Origin: Smittium culicis
Taxonomy: Eukaryota; Kickxellomycota; Harpellomycetes; Harpellales; Legeriomycetaceae
Assembly: GCA_001970855.1 (NCBI GenBank)
Contig: LSSN01005404.1
Location: forward strand, 1-32,281
Direction: 5' to 3'
Length of the DNA stretch: 32,281 bases
The position numbers were made by a program, and so were the translations under genes. Positions 1-10,900 of the stretch are shown in pieces (the stretch's first letter is position 1; every line of letters starts with the position of its first letter). The notes under the pieces are model-generated. The model did no database searches and was not told where the DNA came from. It worked only from the letters and a program-made list of their open reading frames with translations.

Positions 1-42
1 AAAAAAAAAAGGCGAAAATGTAGATCGTAAAAGAAATAAAAC

Positions 43-850
43 CTTGTCGTTGAGCAAAGCGTAAAGCGATTGAGTAAGGATGTGAAAGAGCACAAGCTGA
101 TATGCTAACAAGTTTACCGACGCGATCGGGGTAAAGAGCGGCAGCAGCAAGAGACTGCATACCACCCATGCTGGAACCCACGCTAGCATGAAGTTTCTTG
201 ATATTTAAATTGTCGAGCAATAGGAATTGGGCGCGTATCATATCATTAATTGTAATAATGGGAAAAGTCGAGCCGTATCGTTCATTTGTCGTTTCGTTGA
301 TAGAGCTGGGACCCGTGGAGCCGTAACAGCCGCCAATAACGTTTGTACACATAACAAAATACTTGTTGGTGTCTATAGCTAGCCCAGGGCCTATAAAGGC
401 TTCCCACCATCCTGGCTTTGTATTTTTTTCGTGACTTTTCGCATGGCTGCTTGCTGATAGCCCGGTATGAAGTAGGATCGCATTTGAGCGATCTGAATTC
501 AGTTTTCCCCATGTCTCATAAGCTATTTTGAAAGAAGGTAATATCCCGCCGTAACTGAGGGCAAAAGGTTTGTCATGCCTAAAAACTTCGTAGCCACTAA
601 CAAAATCCAAAAACAAATCTTCTTCACGTTTATTTTTTTGTGCTAATTCTGCCTCGCGCGTTTCTAATTTGTCGATACAAGGAAATTGCATTTTGGTATT
701 TGTTGAATTCTGCGTATAGCTCATCTTTTGAAATTGTGTCTTTAAGTTTAAAAGGCTTTTAGTGCCTTTGCCAAAAAATTGGCTTGTACATGCAAAGGAA
801 TTCAAAAGTGTCCTTTGATTATATAGTAATCGCTTTGGAATAACATTCAT
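43..850 (-). CDS. cys2: Mitochondrial serine O-acyltransferase (Cys2/CysA type, MetX family), 5' part
   Basis: This alpha/beta-hydrolase acylates the hydroxyl of serine (or homoserine in close relatives) for sulfur incorporation. Translating from the ATG at 850 gives 269 open codons to the window edge region. The first acidic residue is D60, and residues 1-53 are rich in K, R, S and N, which fits a mitochondrial presequence. The core shows [22 protein letters not shown] and [16 protein letters not shown]. The nucleophile elbow is GSSMGGMQ, with Ser227 encoded at 172-170. [10 protein letters not shown] and SSMGGMQSL resemble fungal Cys2/CysA proteins more than yeast Met2, so serine is the likelier acceptor; this rests on remembered family sequences. 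Coding similarity stops after RFAQRQ, at a phase-1 GTTTTA donor (42-41), so an intron begins there and the catalytic Asp and His lie outside the window. The exon is visibly GC-richer than its surroundings. The family is clear; the acceptor substrate is less certain. Confidence 0.88.
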
Positions 851-2095
851 TTCTGTTACCTATTATCCCTTGAACTATTGTATTAATTATAAACAGCTGT
901 TACAAGCTTATGATTAGAGTGATATAGATAAATATACCGAGTCTTTTAAATAATATTGACGATGATTGAGAGATTTGATAAATGTATTAGTATGGGAATG
1001 TGACGAGTGTATGTTCGGATAAAAAAAGTCTAGAAGTAGATATAAGTATTGATGTTAAATAATATAGTGGTATAGATATGTAAAATTAATCAAATTCCCA
1101 ATATAATTAGTTGAGATAGGTTATATACAAAAAATCTAACTTAAAGTCATTATTTAATATTTCTACATTTTAAAGTCAAGAAATTTATTACTAATACGAT
1201 AAATTTCTAATAGGGGAATCTCTGTCTACAGAATAAAATAGCGCCTATAATTATTTGTCCTGATTTGATTTTTTTTTATCGCTAATATTTCATTTTCTTA
1301 ATTATTAATTTAGTTGAAAAACTGTTTTTTTTTTCCGGCAGAGTTCAAATTTAAAAGCTGCTCCGTAGCACTATAAACCATCCCCTTATCTGCCTAGAAA
1401 AAATACAATTGGGAAAATAATATCTCAACATGCCTGCTTTTAAACTAAACGTAGACATTTCTACAAAATCCTGCTATACATACATTTATTAGGTGCGGAG
1501 GAGGGCTAGAACAAACATCAGCATACACTTAATTTTATATTAATAACTTTCCCACAATAGCCCAGATTGAAATTATAGCAAATAATAACCCAGCTAAGCA
1601 CCCAAATGCGAGAATTTAGCACTGGCCATTGATAATATATTTATTCTGGAAGGTTATTGTGCAATAATGTCGCCATTTTTTCTAATTTCGTGTAAATAAT
1701 TAAAATTTATTATCTCATAAACTGCTACAAATCTATCGCACCAACAAAATAAATTTAGATTTGACCGAAAATATTGTTTTCTATCTTTTTTTTATTGAAT
1801 AACAGATATAATAATATGGGTTTCTAAACTCAGGCCTATACCAACCGCTGCCTACCCATTCCTCCGCGCAATACAGTTGCCATAAATATTAAATACCATT
1901 ATTGATTTTTTGAATACGTTTTAGCTAAAACTAATTCATAGCTTCTAATTCTTAGAACAATCAAATCTTTAATACGCTAAAACTAGATTGATCATTTATG
2001 CTTTTTGTTTTACTTTAATTTTTTAAAGAAAAATAAATAGTAGTAATACTTACATAATACATTTAATATTATATGTTTTTTAAAGTATTTCTTAT

Positions 2096-2180
2096 TATCC
2101 TTTTCACGGGCGGAAGACTATCTTTGGTCTACATATAATAGCCAACTGCGTTCAGTTAAAATATTTTAATTCCGAAATTT
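2096..2180 (+). repeat. Partial copy (left end) of the ~189-bp repeat family
   Basis: Starts ATCCTTTTCACGGGCGG, then AGACTATCTTTGGTCTAC, GCCAACTGCGTTCAG and TTTAATTCCGA. It matches the left half of the complete copy at 2432-2622 in the same orientation. Similarity fades after about 2180 and no right end (GGACGGGAAAGGG) follows at the expected distance, so the copy looks truncated. Confidence 0.6.
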
Positions 2181-2431
2181 AAAATAATATCAATTTATTG
2201 CTGAGTAATAGCAAATATTAAAATTTAATAAAACCTTATGAGATACTCTTAGGTGAAGCTGAACTTTTTTTCTATGAAATTCCATTTGCTAAAATATATT
2301 AGGTAAAGCTATTGGCCATATCATAAAATTCATTCAATTATAAATTCAATCAAATCTAAAATAAAGGTAACACTAATGAGCAGAAAAAGCTTAATACGAA
2401 AAGCTTCACTTCATCGAAATAATCTCCCATA

Positions 2432-2622
2432 TCCCTTTCCCGCGCGGTAGACTATTTTTGACCTACAAAATAAAGCCAATTATGCTCAGTTAAAATACTT
2501 TAATTCCGAGGCATAATGGAGTATTGGTTTGTTGTATTAAAACAACAAATAATATATTTCAATATAAACCATTAACGAATCATAAAATCGATTTTTTTAA
2601 AGAGTTTTGGACGGGAAAGGGA
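2432..2622 (+). mobile_element. MITE-like element, complete copy
   Basis: A ~189-191 bp unit beginning TCCCTTTCCCG and ending CGGGAAAGGGA, with a perfect inverted match that extends to ATATCCC...GGGATAT. It is non-coding. If the duplicated target is TA (2430-2431 and 2623-2624) it could be a Tc1/mariner-type non-autonomous element, but TSD assignment is ambiguous because flank and TIR merge. Copies of nearly the same length occur at 18447-18634 and, inverted, at 20909-21096. A second GTTGAACGGGAAAT at about 2655-2668 could be the right-end relic of another copy. Confidence 0.75.
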
Positions 2623-3184
2623 TATACGATTCATTAAATTTGAATTTTTAAACAGTTGAACGGGAAATAAATTAAAGTTTAATTCCAAAAATTTAATTAA
2701 ATTATGAAAAATTTTAACTATAAACAAAAATTTTACTTGACTGATCATGATAATAGCAGCGGTTTAAGTAATACACAAGACTACCTTTTTAAATTTATTA
2801 TATCGGAGATTATTTGGAGGTGATGAACTTTTACCCGCTTAATTTTTCATACTTAGCAGCATTGCTTTTATTTTCAAATCTTATTAGAAAATATCATCGA
2901 ATGGTTTATCTGATACAACGAATACCTTTGCCAAATTAATTAAGCAAATATAATTTCTAAGAAAAAAATTTCCGCTTCCCCTGAAAAATATTCCATATAC
3001 ACGTTCAATTTGCACAACATCAAAGCCAAGAAAGAAAAAAAAAGAAAATAAATACAATAAAATCAAGTTAAAATAAATAATTGATAAGTGAATAAATAAA
3101 GCGCGCGAAGGATAAATAAATAAAGTGGCGATATTGTATTCATTCAAGAGGATTGTTATTATGTATTTCAATTTTAAAAATATT

Positions 3185-6100
3185 TTAAATTTTTTCATTT
3201 TTAGTAGAACCTTTGTTAGAAGCTGCATCGTCCTTCCTATCCATAGATTGAGCATTCAAGCTTTTCTTCACTGATTCTAAATCTCCTGACTGCGTAGATA
3301 GCTTGATCTTTAATATCGGGTTTTGTCTTGGGCTACTCTGTGATGATGCTAATCCAACGCTACCTGAATTTTCCTTATTCTCAGCTTGCTGAGTTTTAAC
3401 TTTTTGCGAATTTGAATTATCTTCCTTAATTTGATCCTTTCCACTATCACTTACAATAATGTTGCTAGTCTCAGTAGTTGATTCGCTTTTATCGTTGGAT
3501 ATATTTTTATCATTAGTGCCACTATCATTCCTTGATAATGAATCTGTGTTATTAGATGTTACTCTTGATACACTTGATAAATCGTTATTTAGATTATTAG
3601 TAGTTGGAAACGTATTTTGGCTTCCAGTATCTCTAATGCTAGAAATTAATGAAGGATAACTAGTAGTATCAGATGTAAGAATTTCTGAAGAATTTGAATC
3701 AAGCTTGGTGTTTTCATTAGATGGATTCTTGTCAGAATTCCCATCATCTTGATTAACAACATCCATAGGAATGCTCATATTGGTATTTAAAGTTGAATGA
3801 GTGCTTGAAAGATCAGTAGAAGGTTTAGCTCCTTCATTTTGACCTTTAGACTCTTTCAATTTATCAAGATCATCGAGTTTTGAGGCTAGCCCGCTAATTT
3901 TAGAGTTGGTTTCAGTATTAGATTCAGGTGTATTCGTTAAATTGGGGGTAACAACATCTCTAAGCAGTGGAGGATTTATATTTATGAGATCTGAATTGCC
4001 TACAGGCGCCAGCCTCTCATCTTGCTCATTTTCGCATATCTCCATATTGTTAGAAGTTGTACTAATTTGCGAATCGGTAGCATTATCAATATCCATAGAA
4101 ATATCTGTTTCTATCAATTCTGCAATCGGATTTAATGAAGTTTTCTCAATAGGTGATTTTTCACTTTTACCCATCATAGTCGTAGATTCTAAATTATTGT
4201 TTACTTTATTTTTTTCCAAAATTTCAGCTTTAATTATTCCTTGAGATGGAATAATAGAATCATTGACTTGATTAAGTAAAGTGTCTTCAGTAGTAGTTAA
4301 AGTTGGTGATATTTTAGAGGTAATTGGAATTTCCTGGACAGTATCACTGTGATTAGATATACCTTTTAAAATTGATTTATTATCTGTCTCGATTTTGGAA
4401 CTAATTTTATTCAAATTATCAACTGATCTTGTAGAGTCGATAGAAGAGGTTAAAGCGGCCATATTAGCAGTACCATTGGGCGGCATAGTCACACTTCCGA
4501 CTGAGGATACAGCAGTTGTGTTAGAGGTAATTTTTTCATTAATATGACTTGATAAATATGGCTTGGGGCTGGCCTCATCTTTGCTGGTTATCACAACTTT
4601 CTCGTTTGCAAGAGTATTTTCGTTAGAAAAAATTGGCGATTTCATAGCTATTTCAGGAATAAGATCTGAAACTTGATCATTAGTATTTTTATTAGAGTCA
4701 TTTTCATCGGGAGGACTGTTAACTGAATTCATGGAAATCGTGTTATCTAAACCAGACTCAATTTTGTCAGATAAATTCGAAGATGAAAGCTTGCTAGAAT
4801 CTGGATTCAAATTCTCAGAAAGGCTTAATGATTTAGTTGACTGGGTATCGGCTGAAGGTTCGACGACTATACTCGAACCGTCTTCATTTTGTGATTTTCC
4901 TAAACTTTCAGATTCATTAAATGGAATTTTTTTTGGACTAGATAAAAGTAGTGGGTTTGCTGATTTTTCTAATTTGTTAGAATTAGTTGTATCGTGCGAA
5001 GAATCGTTTTCAGATTTAAACTTTTTCTTTATGTTTTCATCGGGTATAGTTGGAACTTCTTCGTTTAAAAGCTTGTTATTTTTATAATTATCTCTAATTT
5101 CAGACGATGGTAATCCAAGAGCGTCAGATTCATATAGTTCTGAAGTACTTACAATTTGGTTGTCAATTATAGACTGTGTTACACGAGTATCTTTGCTTAT
5201 CTCTAAGTCTGCCTCCATATCAAACTCTTCGTCTACATCACGGTTAAACATAGGGGTATTCGGAACAGAGTGCATTTGTACGCTTGGGGCAAACTTAGTT
5301 CTTTCTAAGTTTTGAAGAACCTGGGTTCTATAATTAGCGAGCAAAAATAAATGAAAAACACATATACATAAATAGATGGAACGAAGAAGTGCTAATATAA
5401 AAGATAAATTTATACTTTATTCTATCCAAGTACTCGGGGGTATTCCTATTTTCCAAGTTTCGTGAAGGAACGTTTAAAGTATAATCAGGACCATAATAAT
5501 CCATGTAGTCATTGAATGGTAGATTTCTGTCCATTTCAGCTCCTACCAATACACCAGTTTCGTATGCCCAAGTTCGAGAAACATTTCGAATAGAATAACC
5601 ACCTCCTCCTAATACCAATATAGGTAAGTCAAAGCTTTTGACAAAATCAACACACTGAGCATGGCCATCCATGGATAAATTAAAACAGCCAATTTTATCA
5701 CCAGCCAGTGAATCAGTTCCACACTGTAAGACTATTGCCCCAGGTTGATACCATTCAATAATTGCTTTAATAACCTATTTAAATTAAAATAGAAAATTTT
5801 GTATACGTAAAAATTACGAAATTATAAATATAAATTCATTTAATAAACTGGGTGATAAGGTTATTATCATTAAAAAATAAACTTACGGGTACAAATACAG
5901 TCAAATAACTTTCATCGTTAATTCCATCCTTTAAAGGAAAGTTTACAGAATAATACTTTCCTTTACTTTCACCTATATCACGTAAATCACCTGTCCCGGG
6001 GAAAAACTCGCCATACTTATGGAAAGAGCAGGTCATAACACGATCAGTTGTGTAAAAGGCTTCTTCAACGCCATCCCCATGATGTACATCAATGTCTATA

Positions 6101-7014
6101 TATAAAACTCTAGAATGATGTCTAGAATTAAAAAGAAAATTTAAGCAAATGTTAATCCTAACAAATAAAGCTATTAAAAAGTATAATTAAGAATATTTTC
6201 AAGTCAATAATAATTAGAATTAAATTATACCTTAGCAGCTCAAGAATTGCTAAAACGATGTCATTTATATAGCAGAATCCGCTTGCTTCGCTCTTTTTAG
6301 CATGATGAAGCCCGCCACTCCAGTTAATACAAATATCAGAAAAACCTCTGTTTAGACGAGCAGCTCCCTCTAAATTGTTTAAATAACTTTAATTCTCAAA
6401 ATATCAAAAAAAAAAAAAACAGTAAGAATTAAATGAATACCCATAGAACTTCCAGCTGATAAGGAAAAGAAATCAAACATTCCATCAAATACTGGACAAT
6501 CATCCTCTAAATTATCTAAGATAAAGATTTGGGGCAAAATCAGATACATATATGTTTAGAAAAAAAAAGAGAGGAGAGATTGTTATTTATATAATTACAT
6601 TTAGCCAATTCTTTTTGAAATTTCCAAGTATTATCGGGGACTACTTTATTTAAAAATTCGACATAATCATCGGTATGGAATTGGGTCATTTCATGTTTGG
6701 TTGCGGGAGCGGCACGATATATCGACATATGTTTATACAGTTCATAACTCATTACTAGACTATGTGTCATTCGAATTCTGTGCGGCTTCATTGGATGGCC
6801 AGGACCATAATGGAAATTCCCAACATCAGCTATATTTAAATATAAAATGTGAAGTGAATTGAAAAAACCAAACAAACATCTAATTTATACTAATTGATTG
6901 AAAATTGATCTTCTAAAAGATTATAGGTCAGTAATTTGTGTCAATGTAAAATAAACATTTAAAATAAAACTTACGATCGTAAAAATAAGCAACACTCTTT
7001 TTGTTACCAACCAT
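3185..7014 (-). CDS. RPD3: Class I histone deacetylase, Rpd3/HDAC1 type, with long disordered C-terminal tail
   Basis: Zn-dependent lysine deacetylase of nuclear co-repressor complexes (Sin3/Rpd3 type by family). Exons (minus): 7014-6975, 6829-6599, 6515-6441, 6369-6231, 6121-5887, 5774-5416, 5327-3185, giving 1073 aa. All six introns (71-145 nt) start GTA and end TAG and preserve frame. The start is chosen because [13 protein letters not shown] leads straight into the conserved HDAC N-terminus. Catalytic residues are intact: H137/H138 (GGLHHAKK), D173 and H175 ([11 protein letters not shown]), D261 ([10 protein letters not shown]), Y300 (LGGGGY), each offset by three from human HDAC1. The conserved fold ends near residue 382 ([13 protein letters not shown]). 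The remaining ~690 residues, all in the last exon, are Ser/Asn/Thr/Asp-rich without a recognisable domain, except a basic-hydrophobic ILKIKLS near the end. Yeast Rpd3 is about 430 aa, so the tail is exceptional. Confidence 0.95.
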
Positions 7015-7996
7015 TTCGAGAAATTATCGAATACAAGTTTTGTAATATGATTTAAAATATAATCTTATGAATCATGAAAGATTATGTGTATAGAGATTAT
7101 TAATATAGAGGGATGAGATATATCAAGATTTCATTTAAAATATGATAAAAGCTAAAATAAATACTTTATTGCATTAACTTGTGATTATATAATTGCAAAA
7201 ATTGATTTGTATTTTCCCAAAAGTTTTCTTTCGTTTTTCCTAATTTGGAATAAAAATCAAAAAAGATAATTTTCATATTTTCTTCAAATAATAATCAGCA
7301 ATACATAAATATAGTTACGCGATACTATTCGCCAATGCTTTGAATTTAAAATGAAACAATAGATAACAATTGGCTGATAATTCTAAATCCTATTTATCCA
7401 ATCACCTTTTCTAATACTAAATTCCATAAATTATCGTATTTTCTTTATTTTCTTTGTTCCAATTATAAAATGTGTAATTTTAATGAAGTGTTAAATACTA
7501 GATGAATATATTGGTTTGGATATACATTGTCTTGAATAAACTTATAATCTATAATTAATTTAGTAAAATAGCGATTAGGTAGCCTTAGATAGGCATCGAC
7601 CATTATCATCATTATCTTTTTTTTTTCTATACGATTTATTATCATATTAGTTATAAGTATACAAAAGATGATTAAAAATTTTATTTTTCAACCGACTCTC
7701 CTCCAACGATCTAGCAGCTCCACCTACTCTGGATATTGGTTTAGGGATATCCGAATAGTCTTCTTTTTTAAATCGTAATGACAAATACATTTTTTCATAG
7801 GTTTTGATTAATTATTTCTAGTTTCATCATTACATTTTAATAGTGTCATTCGTTAAAGGTTTTTTTTCGATTAAAATAATTGTATTTAAATAAAAAGAAA
7901 AATAAATAGTAAAATACTATCAAAAGAGTATTGAAACTAATAAGTGTAAGATTATTTACGACGCGTAAAAATAAAAGAAAATGGATTTATACAGCC
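7015..7996. other. Intergenic region between HDAC and kinesin genes
   Basis: AT-rich spacer that should contain the HDAC promoter. A divergent pair of CCAAT motifs (GCCAAT at 7331-7336 and its reverse complement at 7369-7374) lies about 320-360 bp upstream of the HDAC ATG; such motifs are short enough to be chance. A relatively GC-rich patch at about 7690-7770 belongs to the small ORF listed separately. Confidence 0.4.
7647..7790 (-). CDS. Unidentified small ORF, 47 aa
   Basis: ATG at 7790, TAA at 7649-7647. The peptide begins MYLSLRFKKEDYSD and contains SRVGGAARSLEESRLK. Its composition (Gly, Ala, Arg, Glu, with GC-containing codons GGT GGA GCT GCT TCG GAG) is unlike translated AT-rich spacer in this window. 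It lies between the kinesin stop (7997) and the HDAC start (7014) on the same strand. It could be a tiny protein, the first exon of a small gene (a GTATAC donor occurs inside its last codons, near 7660), or a gene remnant. I tested joining it to the kinesin end and found no in-frame TAG acceptor. I do not recognise the family. Confidence 0.35.
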   Translation of the reverse strand: MYLSLRFKKEDYSDIPKPISRVGGAARSLEESRLKNKIFNHLLYTYN

Positions 7997-10900
7997 TCAA
8001 TCTTTTAAAACATATTTCATCTCATCGATTGAATATATACAGCAATGTAGGTCCCTGATAGAGGTGGCTTGGAATAAAAATGTGTTGTTGCATGTATAGA
8101 CGGCAAAAACAAGCTTCAGCTATCAATCGTAATATCATTTTTTTTATAAAAGTTTTATTAAGCTAATAAATAATTATAATCTAACCTTTATTGAGTCATT
8201 AATTGCTCCAGTGTACTCCACTCGTGCTGAGCTTATACAAAGACAGTTTTCAAGAATTCTTTCCTTCTTGTCAGAATAAATATAGATGAATGGCCTAATA
8301 AAATTTCAGGTATATTAATTTGAATCCGCCTAAGATAAAAAAATAGCATCAATAATAAAATAATATAAAAAATGTTACTTTTGAACAACGACAAATTTCA
8401 CAGTCCAATTTTTCATAGATTCGTCTGGGATTTTTAAGTAGCCAAAAAACTCGAATACTGAATTTTTATTCAGCCTTACAGGTATAAAACTTTCTATATG
8501 ATATCTATTAACTGGACTATTCTGTTCGATGTTAAGCAAACTTAGAGCTACTCTTGATGGTACAAAGCTAAACTTTGTAGATTCTTTGATTAGCTAAATA
8601 TTATTTAGAGCGAATATGAGTATTATTAAATGGATTTAAATTTATAAAGTAAAATAAAATAAACCAACAGGACAAGGTAAAAAAAGATAAAGTAATAGAT
8701 GATTTTAATCAATATAGGGAATGAAGAATATTTGCATAATTTTTTTTTTCAAAATATTGTAAAATAATTACCTTGTTCTGATCATATTTTTTATTTAACT
8801 CATAAATAAAGTCCTTAACGACTAAAGACTTTGACTTTACCAGATTTTTATCTTCGAGACTATAAGACGAGACTTTTGTGACCTTGTTTTCAAAAATATT
8901 TAAAATTGTCTTGTAATAGTTAACATGACCTGCCCATTTCAACCATTCTTCCAGTTTGGAATAACTCGAGATCATATCTGGTGTCCCAAAACAACTCTTT
9001 TTTAAAAGCTCTTGCCCACGTATATAGATATTATTATAGTTAAATTTCCACAAGTTTTCTTCCAGATCTTCAGTGTTTTTATTAGGTTCAAGCAATAGCT
9101 GGTAAGACTTGTAAACAGGGGATAGATAATTCTCGATGTATGAAGATTCAATAGACTTTGGTAAATTGATCCGGTTAGGATTCTCCAAAATAGAGTTCAG
9201 TTTTGGTGCAACAACCTTTGAATTATCATTCGTATCACTCTTGTTGCTTTTCAAAATGCTATAAATTGAAGAGTACATAGGAGATTTCGGATCGGTCCAA
9301 GGATTGCTATCAAATAGCACACTGTTTCTTGAAATAACTTTAAAAAATAAAGGAACATCAATAAACAATGTCTCATCGACTCCTTTTATACCTGCCTCAA
9401 TTGTAATCAGAACATTTTTAACTTCATTTTTTGACGAAATAGATTCCTGGCCATCAGAAAAATGTCTAAAGCTATCCCAAACACCTACAAAATTTACAAA
9501 AGTTCTATTATCTGATAAGTTAACAAATTTCTTGTTACTGACTATTTTAAGAATACTTGAATTAATATTCTCTTCGTTTGAACTGCAACTTTGGTTGAAA
9601 TTTGCTCGGTCAAATGAGCTATCATTTTTCATAATATTATTATGTATTGATTGAGTAGATTTTCTTCCAAAAAACACATTTTTTATTTCAAGGTCCAAGT
9701 TACGGCCTGAATTGTGTGCAACAGATACCTGCAGCATCCTTTGCAACCCTTGTTTAAGGATAAATACCTCCTGAGTACTTTTTTCTTTGTTTTTTTCATA
9801 AACAGGATTTATAGATTTGTTTGGTTTTTCAAAGCGCTTAGACTTTGAGTCGATAAAATATTCTGAGCTAAACTCTGAAGGAAAACTATTGCGACTTTGA
9901 GATTGAATTGTAGAATTTCTGTCATAATTATAATTATCTAGATCTAATATCTTGCTATTGTTATCTAAACGATTTAAATTGTTGGTTATGGTGCTATTTA
10001 TTTTATTACCAACCAATCCATTAATCGCGTCACCTAGATCTTGCTCGATATTTATTGATTCTGAGCTATACTTTGGACAAGCTTTATTAGATTTTTGCGG
10101 TATATTATTTTTATTTCTCTTATTAGACTCGGTCATATTGTCAGAGCTAATACAGTTTGAGCTCAAAGATTTTCCTATAGTGTTATGAATTGGCACAACA
10201 GGAACTTTAACCCAGTTACCAAAATCATCTATTTCCAAAAAGTTAGCATAAATAACCAACTCATGAGCTTTTGGAGTTAACCATAGATCTTCATGTAACC
10301 TTTCACCAGTTTTAATTGATTGATTAGGCTCTAGATTAAGAAACGAGTCTGACAGACTAGACAATTTAATATCAAAAATATCTTTATCGAGCTTCCCAAA
10401 TAGATCGATACTAATAGACTCCTGGCAATTTGTACAATTTATGTTATTTATATATTCATAATTATATTTTTTGTTTATATTTTGCACGCATGAATATTCG
10501 CTGTTGTCATTGTTAATATCTAAGCTACAAAGGTTTGAACTAGTGTTTGATTTAGGAGTGCTAGACTTGAAACTATTAGCTTTGGTTTCATTGGATTCAA
10601 AGTTATAGGAGTAGTTGGTATTGTTTCTGGGCGGATTTGTTTCTCTTTCACTAGAGTTGCTTTTAGACCGACTAAATCCGCTGTCAAAATCTAAATTATA
10701 TAAAAAAAAGTTTTTTGGACTAAGACGTTCAGCGTAGCTGCTAGAATAAACTTTACCAGCTTTTCTGGTTTCATTTATTCTCCTGAATGAATTTTTTAAT
10801 ACTGATTGGGTTTTAATTTGCGATGCTTTCTTGTTAATTATACTGCCAAAGATAGTATCAGAACTTGTGGAGTTGTAAGAACTTTTTTCTTTCAGGCTAA

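Larger units (their letters stand above)
851..3184. other. Intergenic region between the acyltransferase and HDAC genes
   Basis: AT-rich spacer upstream of the acyltransferase ATG and downstream of the HDAC stop. It contains one complete and one partial copy of a ~189-bp inverted-repeat element, listed separately. A few GC-richer patches (about 1490-1625 and 1830-1885) contain short open stretches but no gene I can assemble. No tRNA or recognisable RNA gene was seen. Confidence 0.6.

Noticed and set aside
282..512. 76-codon minus-strand ORF
   Set aside because: It is a different frame of the acyltransferase exon; the true frame shows the conserved MetX-family motifs.
2785..2939. About 50 open codons on the plus strand (includes MNFYPLNFSYLAALLLF)
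   Set aside because: Hydrophobic translations arise easily in AT-rich DNA; no start context, homology or splice partner supports it.
2884..3255. 123-codon minus-strand ORF overlapping the HDAC stop
   Set aside because: Mostly Phe/Ile/Leu/Lys from AT-rich spacer and in a different frame from the HDAC tail; no family resemblance.
3459..5087. Three plus-strand ORFs opposite the HDAC tail
   Set aside because: They are antisense shadows of the low-complexity tail, rich in Ser/Leu/Val from complemented Asp/Asn/Ser codons, with no domain.
6540..6875. Apparent ORF start MFGFFNSLH upstream of HDAC exon 2
   Set aside because: The first ~16 codons are intron 1 read through; the real N-terminus is the exon at 7014-6975. 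The same applies to MLANY at 5344 and MLYIL at 14831.
7463..7645. 60-codon minus-strand ORF in the HDAC upstream spacer
   Set aside because: Ile/Lys/Asn/Tyr-rich translation of AT DNA; it could only matter as a second exon of the 47-codon ORF, and I found no convincing junction.
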